A stretch of 64,000 nucleotides of DNA from Brenneria rubrifaciens (GTDB lineage: Bacteria > Pseudomonadota > Gammaproteobacteria > Enterobacterales > Enterobacteriaceae): positions 1,736,001 through 1,800,000 of the forward strand of contig NZ_CP034035.1 of the NCBI RefSeq assembly GCF_005484945.1. The letters run 5' to 3'. Of this stretch, positions 50,503 through 59,072 are shown in pieces. Each line of letters starts with the position of its first letter. The first letter of the stretch is position 1. The translations under genes and the position numbers were made by a program. The notes under the pieces were generated by a model. It did no database searches. It saw nothing but the letters and a program-made list of their open reading frames with translations, and was not told where the DNA came from.

Positions 50503-50545
50503 ATATTCAAAACTGGCACTGGATTATAGAACCATCCGGCGCATA
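50503..50545. promoter_or_regulatory. gabR-gabT divergent operator/promoter
   Basis: The segment ACTGGCACTGGATTATAGAA followed by CCATCCGG contains direct repeats (ACTGG-c-ACTGG) and a facing CCAT, as seen in MocR operators. On the minus strand it includes a perfect -10, TATAAT (50528-50523), for the regulator gene. The gabT promoter should overlap, explaining coupled autorepression and activation. The boundaries are inferred. Confidence 0.55.
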
Positions 50546-50626
50546 AATAGCAACAGAAAGATGTCAGGCAGCGGATCACATCGCGGCACTAATAAACCTG
50601 GGTGTACCTTGTAATCGGAGCAGAGA

Positions 50627-51892
50627 ATGAAGAATAGCGAACTGAATCAACGCCGTTTGGCCGCCACGCCGCGTGGTGTAGGTGTGATGTGTGATTTCTA
50701 CGCGGCCCGGGCGGAGAATGCCACGCTGTGGGACATTGAAGGCCGTGAGTTTATCGATTTCGCTGGCGGCATCGCGGTGCTGAATACCGGGCATCGCCAT
50801 CCGAAAATTTTAGCGGCGGTGCGTGAGCAACTGGATTGCTTCACTCATACGGCGTACCAAATTGTGCCTTACGGCGGCTATGTCCGTTTGGCCGAGCGTA
50901 TCAACGCGCTGGCGCCGATTGATGGCCCGGCGAAAAGTACGTTTTTTACCACGGGCGCCGAAGCGGTGGAAAACGCGGTGAAAATCGCCCGTTGCTATAC
51001 CCGTCGTCCCGGCGTGATTGCTTTTGGCGCGGCGTTCCACGGCCGTACCCTGTTAACCATGACGTTAACCGGCAAAGTGGCGCCTTACTCCAACGGTTTC
51101 GGCCCTTTCCCTGGTTCCATCTTCCATGCGCAATATCCCAATGAGCAACTGGGTATCACGGTGGAACAGGCGCTGGCCAGTATCGATAACTTGTTGCAAG
51201 CGGATATCGCGGCCGATCAGGTCGCCGCTATTGTGCTGGAGCCGGTTCAGGGCGAAGGCGGTTTCAACGTGGCGCCGCCGGCCTTTATCAGCGCGTTGCG
51301 TAAGCGGTGTGATGAGCACGGTATACTGCTAATAGCCGATGAAGTACAGACCGGCTTTGCCCGCACCGGCAAATTGTTTGCGATGGAGCACTATGCCGAG
51401 CATGCAGACCTGATCACCATGGCGAAAAGTCTGGGCGGTGGTTTCCCGATTTCCGGCGTGGTAGGCCGCGCCGACGTGATGGATGCGCCTGCGCCGGGCG
51501 GATTGGGCGGCACCTATGCCGGTAACCCGCTGGCTGTGGCGTCCGCGCTGGCGGTGCTGGATGTGATTGAAGAAGAGAAGCTGTGTCAGCGCTCACGGCG
51601 TCTCGGTGCGGCGCTGGTGGAAACGCTGGAAAACGTGAAACGACAGTGCCCGGCTCTGGCCGCGATTCGTGCGCAGGGGTCAATGGTGGCCGCGGAGTTC
51701 AACGATCCGCAAACGGGGAAACCATCGGCTGAGATTACCCGTCAATTCCAGCAGGAAGCCCTGAAAGAAGGTCTGTTGTTATTAACCTGCGGCGTGCATG
51801 GCAATGTGATTCGCTTCCTGTACCCGCTGACGATCCCAGACGATCAGTTCAGCCAGGCGATGACCATTCTGACCCGCGTACTGACAAAGTAA
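50627..51892 (+). CDS. gabT: 4-aminobutyrate (or 5-aminovalerate) aminotransferase
   Basis: Class III PLP aminotransferase moving the amino group of GABA (or a homologue) to 2-oxoglutarate, giving succinate semialdehyde. 421 residues as GabT. PLP Lys in ITMAKSLGGGFPISG; EVQTGFARTGK and GGLGGTYAGNPLA are typical GabT/PuuE blocks. AATCGGAG precedes the ATG. It lies 10 bp before gabD. Context (polyamine-type importer, MocR regulator) supports use of GABA, which is abundant in plant tissue. Exact substrate not decided by sequence. Confidence 0.9.
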   Translation: MKNSELNQRRLAATPRGVGVMCDFYAARAENATLWDIEGREFIDFAGGIAVLNTGHRHPKILAAVREQLDCFTHTAYQIVPYGGYVRLAERINALAPIDGPAKSTFFTTGAEAVENAVKIARCYTRRPGVIAFGAAFHGRTLLTMTLTGKVAPYSNGFGPFPGSIFHAQYPNEQLGITVEQALASIDNLLQADIAADQVAAIVLEPVQGEGGFNVAPPAFISALRKRCDEHGILLIADEVQTGFARTGKLFAMEHYAEHADLITMAKSLGGGFPISGVVGRADVMDAPAPGGLGGTYAGNPLAVASALAVLDVIEEEKLCQRSRRLGAALVETLENVKRQCPALAAIRAQGSMVAAEFNDPQTGKPSAEITRQFQQEALKEGLLLLTCGVHGNVIRFLYPLTIPDDQFSQAMTILTRVLTK

Positions 51893-51902
51893 AAGAGATG
51901 CT

Positions 51903-53357
51903 ATGCAACTGAAACAAAAAGACTTACTCCGCCAGCATTGTCTCATTGACGGCGACTGGCATGACAGCGAGAACCCTAAGCGTCTGAGTGTGACCAACCC
52001 GGCGACGGGCGACGTTCTGGGCAGTGTTCCTCTCGTGACGTCGCAGCAGACCGGGCAGGCGATTGCGGCGGCTGAACGTGCGCTGACAAGCTGGCGTCAG
52101 CGTACGGGTAAAGAACGTGCGGCGGTGCTGCAAGCCTGGGCGCGTTTGATTATGGACAATCAGGAAGACCTGGCCGTCCTGCTGACGGCGGAACAGGGTA
52201 AACCGCTGGCGGAAGCGCGAGGGGAAATCGCCTATGCCGCCTCGTTTATCGACTGGTTCGCGGAAGAAGCCAAGCGTATCGAAGGCAGCGTACTGCAATC
52301 GCCGCAAGGGCAGCAGCGCATGCTGGTTATCAAACAGCCGATCGGGGTGTGCGCGGCGATTACGCCGTGGAATTTCCCGGCGGCGATGATCACCCGCAAG
52401 GTCGCGCCTGCGCTGGCGGCGGGCTGCACCATGATAGTTAAACCGGCTGAGCAGACGCCGTTCACCGCGCTGGCGTTGGGCGAACTGGCTCAGCAGGCGG
52501 GCATTCCGCGTGGCGTGTTGCAGGTGATTACCGGTGATGCCAAATCCGTCGGCAAAGTGCTGTGCGATAGTCCGGTGGTGCGTAAGCTGACCTTTACCGG
52601 CTCGACGGAAGTCGGGCGAATCCTGATGGCGCAAAGTGCGCCGACGGTGAAAAAACTGTCGCTGGAGTTGGGCGGTAACGCGCCGTTTATCGTGTTTGAC
52701 GATGCCGATCTGGATCTGGCGGTAAAAGGCATTTTAGCCTCCAAATACCGTAACAGCGGCCAGACTTGCGTATGCGCCAACCGGATTTATGTGCAGAAAG
52801 GGATTTATTCCGCGCTGACCGAGAAGCTGGTTGAAGAAGTGCAAAAGCTGAAAGTGGGTGATGGCTCCCAACCCGGCGTGACGCAAGGTCCGCTGATTGA
52901 CGCCGATGCGATCGAGAAAGTGCAGCAGCATATTGATGATGCGCTGGCGAAAGGGGCGACGCTGCTGCTGGGCGGCAAACCACATGAGCTGGGCGGCACA
53001 TTCTTTACGCCAACCATCGTCGGCGGGGTGACCCGCGATATGCGTTTTGCCCGCGAAGAGACGTTTGGACCGGTTGCGCCGCTGTTTCAATTCAGCGATG
53101 AGGCTGAGGTGATTGCGATGGCGAACGATACCGAGTTTGGTCTGGCGGCGTATGTCTATACCCGCGACGCCATTCGCCAGTGGACGGTGCCTGAAGCGCT
53201 GGACTATGGCATGGTTGGCCTTAATACCGGGTTGATTTCCAACGAAGTCGCGCCGTTCGGCGGAGTGAAGCAGTCAGGGCTGGGACGCGAAGGCTCGCGT
53301 TTCGGTATCGAAGATTATCTGGAAATGAAATATATCTGCGTTGATCTCTCCCGGTAA
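51903..53357 (+). CDS. gabD: Succinate-semialdehyde dehydrogenase (NADP+)
   Basis: Aldehyde dehydrogenase oxidising succinate (or glutarate) semialdehyde, 484 residues (E. coli GabD 482). ITPWNFPAAMITRKVAPALA binds the cofactor. The general-base Glu is in LELGGNAPF and the nucleophilic Cys in NSGQTCVCANR. The C-terminus GLGREGSRFGIEDYLEMKYIC is characteristic. With gabT it forms the GABA shunt to succinate. Confidence 0.93.
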   Translation: MQLKQKDLLRQHCLIDGDWHDSENPKRLSVTNPATGDVLGSVPLVTSQQTGQAIAAAERALTSWRQRTGKERAAVLQAWARLIMDNQEDLAVLLTAEQGKPLAEARGEIAYAASFIDWFAEEAKRIEGSVLQSPQGQQRMLVIKQPIGVCAAITPWNFPAAMITRKVAPALAAGCTMIVKPAEQTPFTALALGELAQQAGIPRGVLQVITGDAKSVGKVLCDSPVVRKLTFTGSTEVGRILMAQSAPTVKKLSLELGGNAPFIVFDDADLDLAVKGILASKYRNSGQTCVCANRIYVQKGIYSALTEKLVEEVQKLKVGDGSQPGVTQGPLIDADAIEKVQQHIDDALAKGATLLLGGKPHELGGTFFTPTIVGGVTRDMRFAREETFGPVAPLFQFSDEAEVIAMANDTEFGLAAYVYTRDAIRQWTVPEALDYGMVGLNTGLISNEVAPFGGVKQSGLGREGSRFGIEDYLEMKYICVDLSR

Positions 53358-53692
53358 TTTTTGGGAGAGACCGGAGGAAAAGGGGAGGCGTCGCGTCCGG
53401 GCGTCCCCCGTATTTTCAAAAAACCGCACGCGCCTGAACAGTGCGGTCAAACAGCGAAATGCACCATTAAAAGGCAAACACGGTAAAAGGAAAGCATCGG
53501 AAAACAGTATCCCTATCCGGTTAATTATTTCCCTGCTTTGTATCACCGTTCCCACCCGTCATGATGACAAAACATCAGTGAACTTTCTGAAATGGCACAC
53601 ATTATGCTTTCTGAATCATATATGATGCATCAAAAAGCTTGGTGCGTAATTGCCGATTTTACGTTGACGACTAACACTCCAGGAGCCAGACC
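53358..53692. promoter_or_regulatory. 335-bp control region between gabD and the importer operon
   Basis: No gene. TCTCTCCC (53345-53352, overlapping the gabD end) pairs with GGGAGAGA (53363-53370) to form an 8-bp hairpin without a T-run. The perfect TGATGCATCA palindrome lies near the downstream end. The importer operon therefore appears to have its own promoter. Confidence 0.6.
53623..53632. promoter_or_regulatory. TGATGCATCA palindrome, copy 1
   Basis: A self-complementary 10-mer inside ATGATGCATCAAA, 61 bp before the binding-protein start. The same 13 bases occur upstream of the SDR/kinase/phospho-lyase operon. Candidate operator for a regulator of the whole island. Confidence 0.65.
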
Positions 53693-54739
53693 ATGTTTAA
53701 AAGCAAAACGAGATTAAAAAAAATTGCCGTATCCGCGTTTCTTGTCGCCGCAGCTTGTCAGGCGCAGGCGGAGACCCTCACCGTCATCTCTTTCGGCGGC
53801 CTGAACAAAGAGGCGCAGGATAAAGCGTTTTACAAACCGTTTGCCGCTGCCGGTAAAGGCACTGTTGAAGCCGGTGAATATAACGGCGAGATGGCGCGTA
53901 TCCGTGCGATGGTGGAAACCGGTCAGGTTGGCTGGGATCTGGTGGAAGTCGAAGGCCCGGAGCTGATGCGCGGGTGTAACGAAGGGTTGTTTGAACCGCT
54001 TGACTGGTCGAAGCTGGGCGATCAGTCTCAGTTTGTCAAAGGCGCGGTTTCAGAATGCGGCGCCGGTATCTTCCTGTGGTCGACCGCGCTGACCTACAAT
54101 GCGCAAAAATTGTCGCAGGCGCCGAAAGGCTGGGCGGATTTCTGGGATGTGAAAACCTATCCGGGAAAACGCGCGCTGCGTAAAAGCGCCAAATTTACCC
54201 TGGAAATCGCGTTGCTGGCCGACGGCGTGAAGCGTGAAGATCTTTACAACGTGCTGGCGACGCCAACCGGTGTCGATCGCGCTTTCAAAAAGCTGGATCA
54301 GATCAAAGCTAATATTCAATGGTGGGAATCCGGCGCGCAGCCTGTGCAATGGCTGGTTTCCGGCGATGTGGTGATGACCTCCGCCTACAATGGCCGAGTG
54401 GCGTCCGCGCAGAATGAAGGGCATGACTTCAGGATCGTTTGGACTGACAGTATCTACGATCTGGATAGCTGGGCGATCGTCAAAGGTTCCAAACACAAAG
54501 CGCTGGCGGAGCAATTCATTGCGTTTGCCAGCCTGCCTGAAAATCAGAAAGTGTTTGCGGAAAATATTCCCTACGGCCCGACGCATGTGAAAGCCATCTC
54601 GATGCTGAAGCCCGAGATTGCCCAAAACCTGCCGACCGCCCCGGAAAACCTGGAAAACGCCTTGCAGGTGGATACCGAGTTCTGGATTGACCACGGCGAA
54701 GAACTGGAACAGCGTTTCAACGCCTGGGCTGCGCAATAA
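53693..54739 (+). CDS. Spermidine/putrescine-type periplasmic binding protein
   Basis: Extracellular solute-binding protein family 1 (PotD/PotF-like), 348 residues. Signal peptide ending ACQAQA before ETLTVISFGGLNKEAQDKAF. Family blocks: GWDLVEVEGPELMRGC, NIQWWESGAQPVQWLVSGDVVM and FAENIPYGPTHVKA. CAGGAG precedes the start. Probable ligand is a cationic amine such as a polyamine, amino alcohol or aminovalerate-like compound; sequence alone cannot decide. Confidence 0.92.
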   Translation: MFKSKTRLKKIAVSAFLVAAACQAQAETLTVISFGGLNKEAQDKAFYKPFAAAGKGTVEAGEYNGEMARIRAMVETGQVGWDLVEVEGPELMRGCNEGLFEPLDWSKLGDQSQFVKGAVSECGAGIFLWSTALTYNAQKLSQAPKGWADFWDVKTYPGKRALRKSAKFTLEIALLADGVKREDLYNVLATPTGVDRAFKKLDQIKANIQWWESGAQPVQWLVSGDVVMTSAYNGRVASAQNEGHDFRIVWTDSIYDLDSWAIVKGSKHKALAEQFIAFASLPENQKVFAENIPYGPTHVKAISMLKPEIAQNLPTAPENLENALQVDTEFWIDHGEELEQRFNAWAAQ

Positions 54740-54893
54740 AAGTAACCCGGTTTTAAGACGGACATCCAAGACGCGGGACCAGGCGCGACGCCGTGTCCCG
54801 CAACCGACTTCGGTGATTCGCGCACTTTGTTGCGGAGCGTTTGCCCGATAAGTCGTGGTTTTACAGTAAGTATGTCAGATGGAGATAAAGCCT

Positions 54894-56165
54894 ATGTCCC
54901 AGAGCGAAATGCTGGCCGTCACGCCATCATCCCGCGAGAAAGAAGGGAATGCCAAACTGAAGCAGCAATTGCGCACCGCGCAGGCGGTTTACAAGAAGCG
55001 TTCACTCTTGCTGATTGCGCCGCTGTTTCTGTTTATCGTGGTGAGTTTCCTCTTTCCCATTACTTCGATTCTGGGAAAAAGTATCTCGAATCCTGAACTG
55101 CGCGAAACCATGCCGGCCACGATTGCCGCGATGCGCCTTTGGTCTGGCAAGGATGTCCCGGATGAGACGGTATTCAAAGCGGTGGTGAGCGATCTGCGTG
55201 AAGCCCGCGGCAGCGGGAAAGTCGCCGCCGTCACCAAGCGTTTGGGTTATGAAGGTTCTGAATACCGGACATTGATTACCCGCACATTGCGCAAACTGCC
55301 GGCGGAAGGCAGCGCTGATATTCGCGGGCAACTGATCGATGCACAGCCCTTATGGGGAGAGCTATCGACCTGGCAGACGCTGGATCGCGCTTCCCGCCCG
55401 TTTACCAGTTATTACCTGTTAGCGGTATTCGATCATAAAGTCGATGCCAAAACTCAGCAGATTGTCGCGCAGCCCGCTGATCAAGCCCTGTATGTCGATG
55501 TGTTGTTACGTACCTTGCTGATGGCGGGGATCGTCACCTTGCTGTGCGTCGGTCTGGGGTATCCGCTGTCTTACTGGCTGGCGAAACAGCCCGCCAATCG
55601 CGCTAATTTATTGTTGATTCTGGTATTACTGCCGTTTTGGACATCGCTGATTGTGCGCACCGCCAGTTGGATCGTGTTATTGCAGTCCGGCGGCCTGATT
55701 AACCAGACGCTGATCAATATCGGTATCATCAACGAGCCGCTGGTGCTGGTGTTTAATCGCGTTGGCGTTTACATCTCAATGACGCACATTTTGCTGCCGT
55801 TCTTCATTCTGCCCTTGTACGCGGTCATGAAAGGCATTTCCCCTAACTATGTACGCGCCGCAGTATCGCTGGGCGCGCATCCTTTTACCGCATTCTGGCG
55901 CGTGTATGTGCCGCAGACTTATGCGGGCGTGACGGCTGGCGCGCTGCTGGTGTTCATGATGGCGATTGGTTATTACATCACCCCCGCGCTGCTGGGAGGG
56001 CCGAGCGACCAGATGCTGAGTTATTTCGTCGCCTTCTTCACCAACACGACGATGAACTGGGGAATGGCGGCGGCGCTGGGCACGCAATTGCTGGTCATTG
56101 TGACGCTGTTGTACGTGTTATATATCCGTGTAACCCGCACCAATGCTGAAATTGCAGCGCGTTAG
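54894..56165 (+). CDS. ABC transporter permease (PotB-like) with large periplasmic insert
   Basis: Inner-membrane permease, 423 residues, much longer than E. coli PotB (about 275). TM1 (LLLIAPLFLFIVVSFLFPITS) is followed by a hydrophilic segment of about 135 residues before TM2. The remaining five helices carry the coupling loop GISPNYVRAAVSLGAHPFTAFWRV. Start chosen at the ATG with GGAG upstream. Such long loops occur in some PotB-type permeases of other proteobacteria. Second gene of the importer operon. Confidence 0.92.
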   Translation: MSQSEMLAVTPSSREKEGNAKLKQQLRTAQAVYKKRSLLLIAPLFLFIVVSFLFPITSILGKSISNPELRETMPATIAAMRLWSGKDVPDETVFKAVVSDLREARGSGKVAAVTKRLGYEGSEYRTLITRTLRKLPAEGSADIRGQLIDAQPLWGELSTWQTLDRASRPFTSYYLLAVFDHKVDAKTQQIVAQPADQALYVDVLLRTLLMAGIVTLLCVGLGYPLSYWLAKQPANRANLLLILVLLPFWTSLIVRTASWIVLLQSGGLINQTLINIGIINEPLVLVFNRVGVYISMTHILLPFFILPLYAVMKGISPNYVRAAVSLGAHPFTAFWRVYVPQTYAGVTAGALLVFMMAIGYYITPALLGGPSDQMLSYFVAFFTNTTMNWGMAAALGTQLLVIVTLLYVLYIRVTRTNAEIAAR

Positions 56166-56261
56166 CGACATTCGGTCTACTGATGAGGATATCCAATCGA
56201 TTTCAAGGGGCGGGAAGCCGCCGCACCCTGAACGATAAAGGGTAAACAAGAGGAAACGAAA

Positions 56262-57080
56262 ATGAGGCAACAGGGTGAAGTGGTTATCCGCTTGTGGAAT
56301 ACTTTTTTCAATTTCTATGGCGCGGCCATGTTGTTATTTCTGGTGGTGCCGGTACTGGTGATTGTGCCGCTTTCTTTCAACGAAGGCTCGTTTTTGAGTT
56401 ACCCGATAACCGGATTCTCCCTGCGCTGGTATCACGAATTTTTCAACTCCAGCGCATGGCTGGGTGCGTTGGGGAACAGCCTGCTGATTGCGCCGCTGGC
56501 CACGTTGCTGGCGACGGTGCTTGGCGTTCTGGCTTCGGTTGGGTTGGTGCGCGGCGAATTCCGGGGCAAATCGCTGGTAATGGCGGTGCTGATATCACCG
56601 ATGATTGCACCGGTGGTGATTGTCGCCGTCGGGATGTTTTTCTTCTTCGCCAAGCTATCGCTGCTGAATAGTTACTTGGGACTGGTGCTGGCGCACGCCA
56701 TGTTGGGTGTTCCGTTTGTGGTGATTACGGTTACCGCTGTATTAAAAAACTACGACCAGAATCTGACCCGAGCCGCCGCCAGTCTTGGCGCGCCGCCGCT
56801 GCTGGCATTTCGTAAGGTGACGTTCCCGCTGATTGCGCCCGGCGTGTTCTCTGGTGCGCTGTTCGCGTTCGCGACATCGTTTGATGAAGTGATCGTCACG
56901 CTGTTTCTGGCCAGCCCGCGTCAGCGCACATTGCCGTTGCAAATGTTTGCCGGCATCCGTGAGAACCTGGACCCGACGATTGCGGCGGCGGCCTCCATGA
57001 TGGTGGGCGCGGCATTGATCTTGCTGATTGTGATGGAGATCCTGCGCCGTCGTTCTGAGCGTTTGAGAAGCGGGCGCTGA
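56262..57080 (+). CDS. ABC transporter permease (PotC-like)
   Basis: Second permease of the importer, 272 residues with six membrane helices. Coupling loop QNLTRAAASLGAPPLLAFRKV; the C-terminus is basic (RRRSERLRSGR). GAGG precedes the start. With the upstream permease, the binding protein and the distant ATPase it completes a PotFGHI-type importer. Confidence 0.92.
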   Translation: MRQQGEVVIRLWNTFFNFYGAAMLLFLVVPVLVIVPLSFNEGSFLSYPITGFSLRWYHEFFNSSAWLGALGNSLLIAPLATLLATVLGVLASVGLVRGEFRGKSLVMAVLISPMIAPVVIVAVGMFFFFAKLSLLNSYLGLVLAHAMLGVPFVVITVTAVLKNYDQNLTRAAASLGAPPLLAFRKVTFPLIAPGVFSGALFAFATSFDEVIVTLFLASPRQRTLPLQMFAGIRENLDPTIAAAASMMVGAALILLIVMEILRRRSERLRSGR

Positions 57081-57193
57081 ATGGGGCGCGAAACGCATCT
57101 ATCCCATTATCATTGTACCGGTTCCGTGAAGTAGGTTTGCCAGCAGTCTGAACATGGCTGAGCGTTGTCTCAGCTTTTTCAGGCGTTTTTTCA

Positions 57194-57203
57194 TGATGCA
57201 TCA
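57194..57203. promoter_or_regulatory. TGATGCATCA palindrome, copy 2
   Basis: Identical 10-mer in CATGATGCATCAAATAC, 39 bp before the SDR start. It shares 13 consecutive bases with copy 1. Confidence 0.65.
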
Positions 57204-57241
57204 AATACTAAACGTATTAACTAGCCGGGAGGCCACATGCT

Positions 57242-57976
57242 ATGACTGAGCAAAAGACACTACTGCTGACCGGGGCCAGCCGGGGTATCGGGCATGCTAC
57301 CGTAAAACATTTTCATGCCGCGGGCTGGCGGGTATTTACCGCGTCGCGCCAAAACTGGGTTGAGGGCTGTCCGTGGGCGGAGGGGTTACCAAACCATATT
57401 CATCTTGATCTGGAAAATATTGATAGCCTGCAACAGACGTTGCCGCTGATTAAGGAAAAGTTGGGCGGACGGCTCGATGCCCTGGTGGATAACGCAGGCA
57501 TTTCGCCTAAGGGCGAAGACGGCAGCCGTCTTGGTGTGCGCGATACCGACTATGCGACCTGGCTGCGGGTGTTCAACGTGAACCTGTTTTCCTGCGCACT
57601 GCTGGCGAACGGCCTGTTTGATGAGCTGAAAGCCTCGCAAGGCAGTGTCATTAATATCACGTCGATTGCCGGTTCCCGCGTCCACCCGTTTGCCGGGACC
57701 GCCTATGCGACATCAAAAGCGGCGCTGTCCGCCCTGACGCGTGAAATGGCCTTTGACTTCGGACAGCATGGCGTGCGGGTTAATGCGATTGCGCCGGGAG
57801 AAATTGAAACATCGATTCTGTCTCCCGGCACGGGAGAGATCATTGAACGACTGGTGCCGATGCAGCGTTTGGGAAAGCCCGAGGAAGTCGCCAGTTTGAT
57901 CTATTTCCTGTGTACCGCCGGGGCATCGTATGTCAATGGCGCGGAAATTCACGTCAACGGAGGTCAGCATGTCTGA
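57242..57976 (+). CDS. Short-chain dehydrogenase/reductase
   Basis: NAD(P)-dependent oxidoreductase, 244 residues. Cofactor loop TGASRGIGHATVKHF, NAG motif in VDNAGISPKG, catalytic Ser in NITSIAGSRV, Tyr/Lys in AYATSKAALSALTREMAF. GGGAGG lies 8 bases before the start. First gene of a three-gene operon with a kinase and a PLP enzyme, overlapping the kinase by 8 bp. It may interconvert an amino ketone and an amino alcohol, or oxidise the aldehyde/alcohol product. This is inference from context only. Confidence 0.88.
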   Translation: MTEQKTLLLTGASRGIGHATVKHFHAAGWRVFTASRQNWVEGCPWAEGLPNHIHLDLENIDSLQQTLPLIKEKLGGRLDALVDNAGISPKGEDGSRLGVRDTDYATWLRVFNVNLFSCALLANGLFDELKASQGSVINITSIAGSRVHPFAGTAYATSKAALSALTREMAFDFGQHGVRVNAIAPGEIETSILSPGTGEIIERLVPMQRLGKPEEVASLIYFLCTAGASYVNGAEIHVNGGQHV

Positions 57977-59072
57977 GTCAATGATCAATCCGCCGCCGCT
58001 TTCGCCGGGCGATGAACGGTTTATCGACCATGGCCGGGTGACGGGATCTGTCCCGCAGGTATCCTGCCAGCAGGCGGCGGAAATCGCGTGGCAACTGTAT
58101 GGCGTTCGCGGCGATGTCAACCTGTTGCCAGGTGAACGCGACCTGAACTTCTGTCTGACCGTGTCGCCCGATCAGCGCTATATGCTGAAGGTGATTAATG
58201 CGGCGGAATCGGCAGAAGTCAGCCATTTTCAGAGCGCTCTGTTACTGCACATTGCGCAACAGGCACCAGATTTGCCGATTCCCCGGGTGATTATGACGCG
58301 CGACGGGCGGACTGAACCTATCGTCGAGCGCGCGGGGGGGCCGCTAAGCATTCGTATGGTCAGCTATCTTGCCGGTACGCCGCAGCATGTGACTTTTCCC
58401 TCTGTAGAATTGATGCATCAGTTGGGGGAAACCCTGGCCCGGCTGGATCGGGCGCTGGACAACTTTATTCATCCGGCGGCGAACCGTACCCTGCTGTGGG
58501 ATATCAGCCGGGCGGAGCAGGCGCGTCCTTATCTGACTTACGTACAGGATGTGCCGCAACGTCAGCACATTAACCGCGTATTCGAGCGTTATAACGAATT
58601 TGTCGCGCCAGCGTTAATCTCGCTGCGCCGTCAGACTATTCATAACGATCTCAATCCGCACAACGTGTTAGTCAATACCCGGCAACCGACCCAAGTGGCG
58701 GGCATTATTGATTTTGGGGATGCTTTGCATGCGCCGCTGGTTTGTGAACTGGCGACGGCGCTCGCGTATCAGGTCAGTGACAGCGCCGACCCGTTTGAGT
58801 ATGTCATCCCATTTGTTGCGGCGTATCACCAACGACTGCCGCTGACCCCCCAAGAAATTTCACTGTTGCCAGACCTGATTGCCACGCGAATGGCGTTGGC
58901 CATGACCATTTCGCAATGGCGTGCGTCAGGCTATCCCGCCAACCGGGATTACCTGCTGCGCAATCTGCCACGCTGCTGGCGCAGCCTGAATCAAATCGCC
59001 AATTATTCCTCCGAACGGTGTCTCTCAAGACTGCAACAAGCCTGCTATCAGGAGGGGAGAGAAAACAAATGA
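57969..59072 (+). CDS. Amino-alcohol / hydroxylysine kinase (APH-fold)
   Basis: Aminoglycoside-phosphotransferase-family kinase, 367 residues from MSESMINPPPLSPGDERFID; GGAGG lies upstream. The Brenner motif is IHNDLNPHNVLV and the metal-binding DFG-like segment is GIIDFGDALHAPLV. It resembles the hydroxylysine-kinase subgroup. It overlaps the next gene by 4 bp (ATGA). The next gene encodes a class III aminotransferase-fold protein, the usual partner of such kinases. Together they would phosphorylate an amino alcohol and eliminate phosphate and ammonia. Confidence 0.85.
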   Translation: MSESMINPPPLSPGDERFIDHGRVTGSVPQVSCQQAAEIAWQLYGVRGDVNLLPGERDLNFCLTVSPDQRYMLKVINAAESAEVSHFQSALLLHIAQQAPDLPIPRVIMTRDGRTEPIVERAGGPLSIRMVSYLAGTPQHVTFPSVELMHQLGETLARLDRALDNFIHPAANRTLLWDISRAEQARPYLTYVQDVPQRQHINRVFERYNEFVAPALISLRRQTIHNDLNPHNVLVNTRQPTQVAGIIDFGDALHAPLVCELATALAYQVSDSADPFEYVIPFVAAYHQRLPLTPQEISLLPDLIATRMALAMTISQWRASGYPANRDYLLRNLPRCWRSLNQIANYSSERCLSRLQQACYQEGRENK

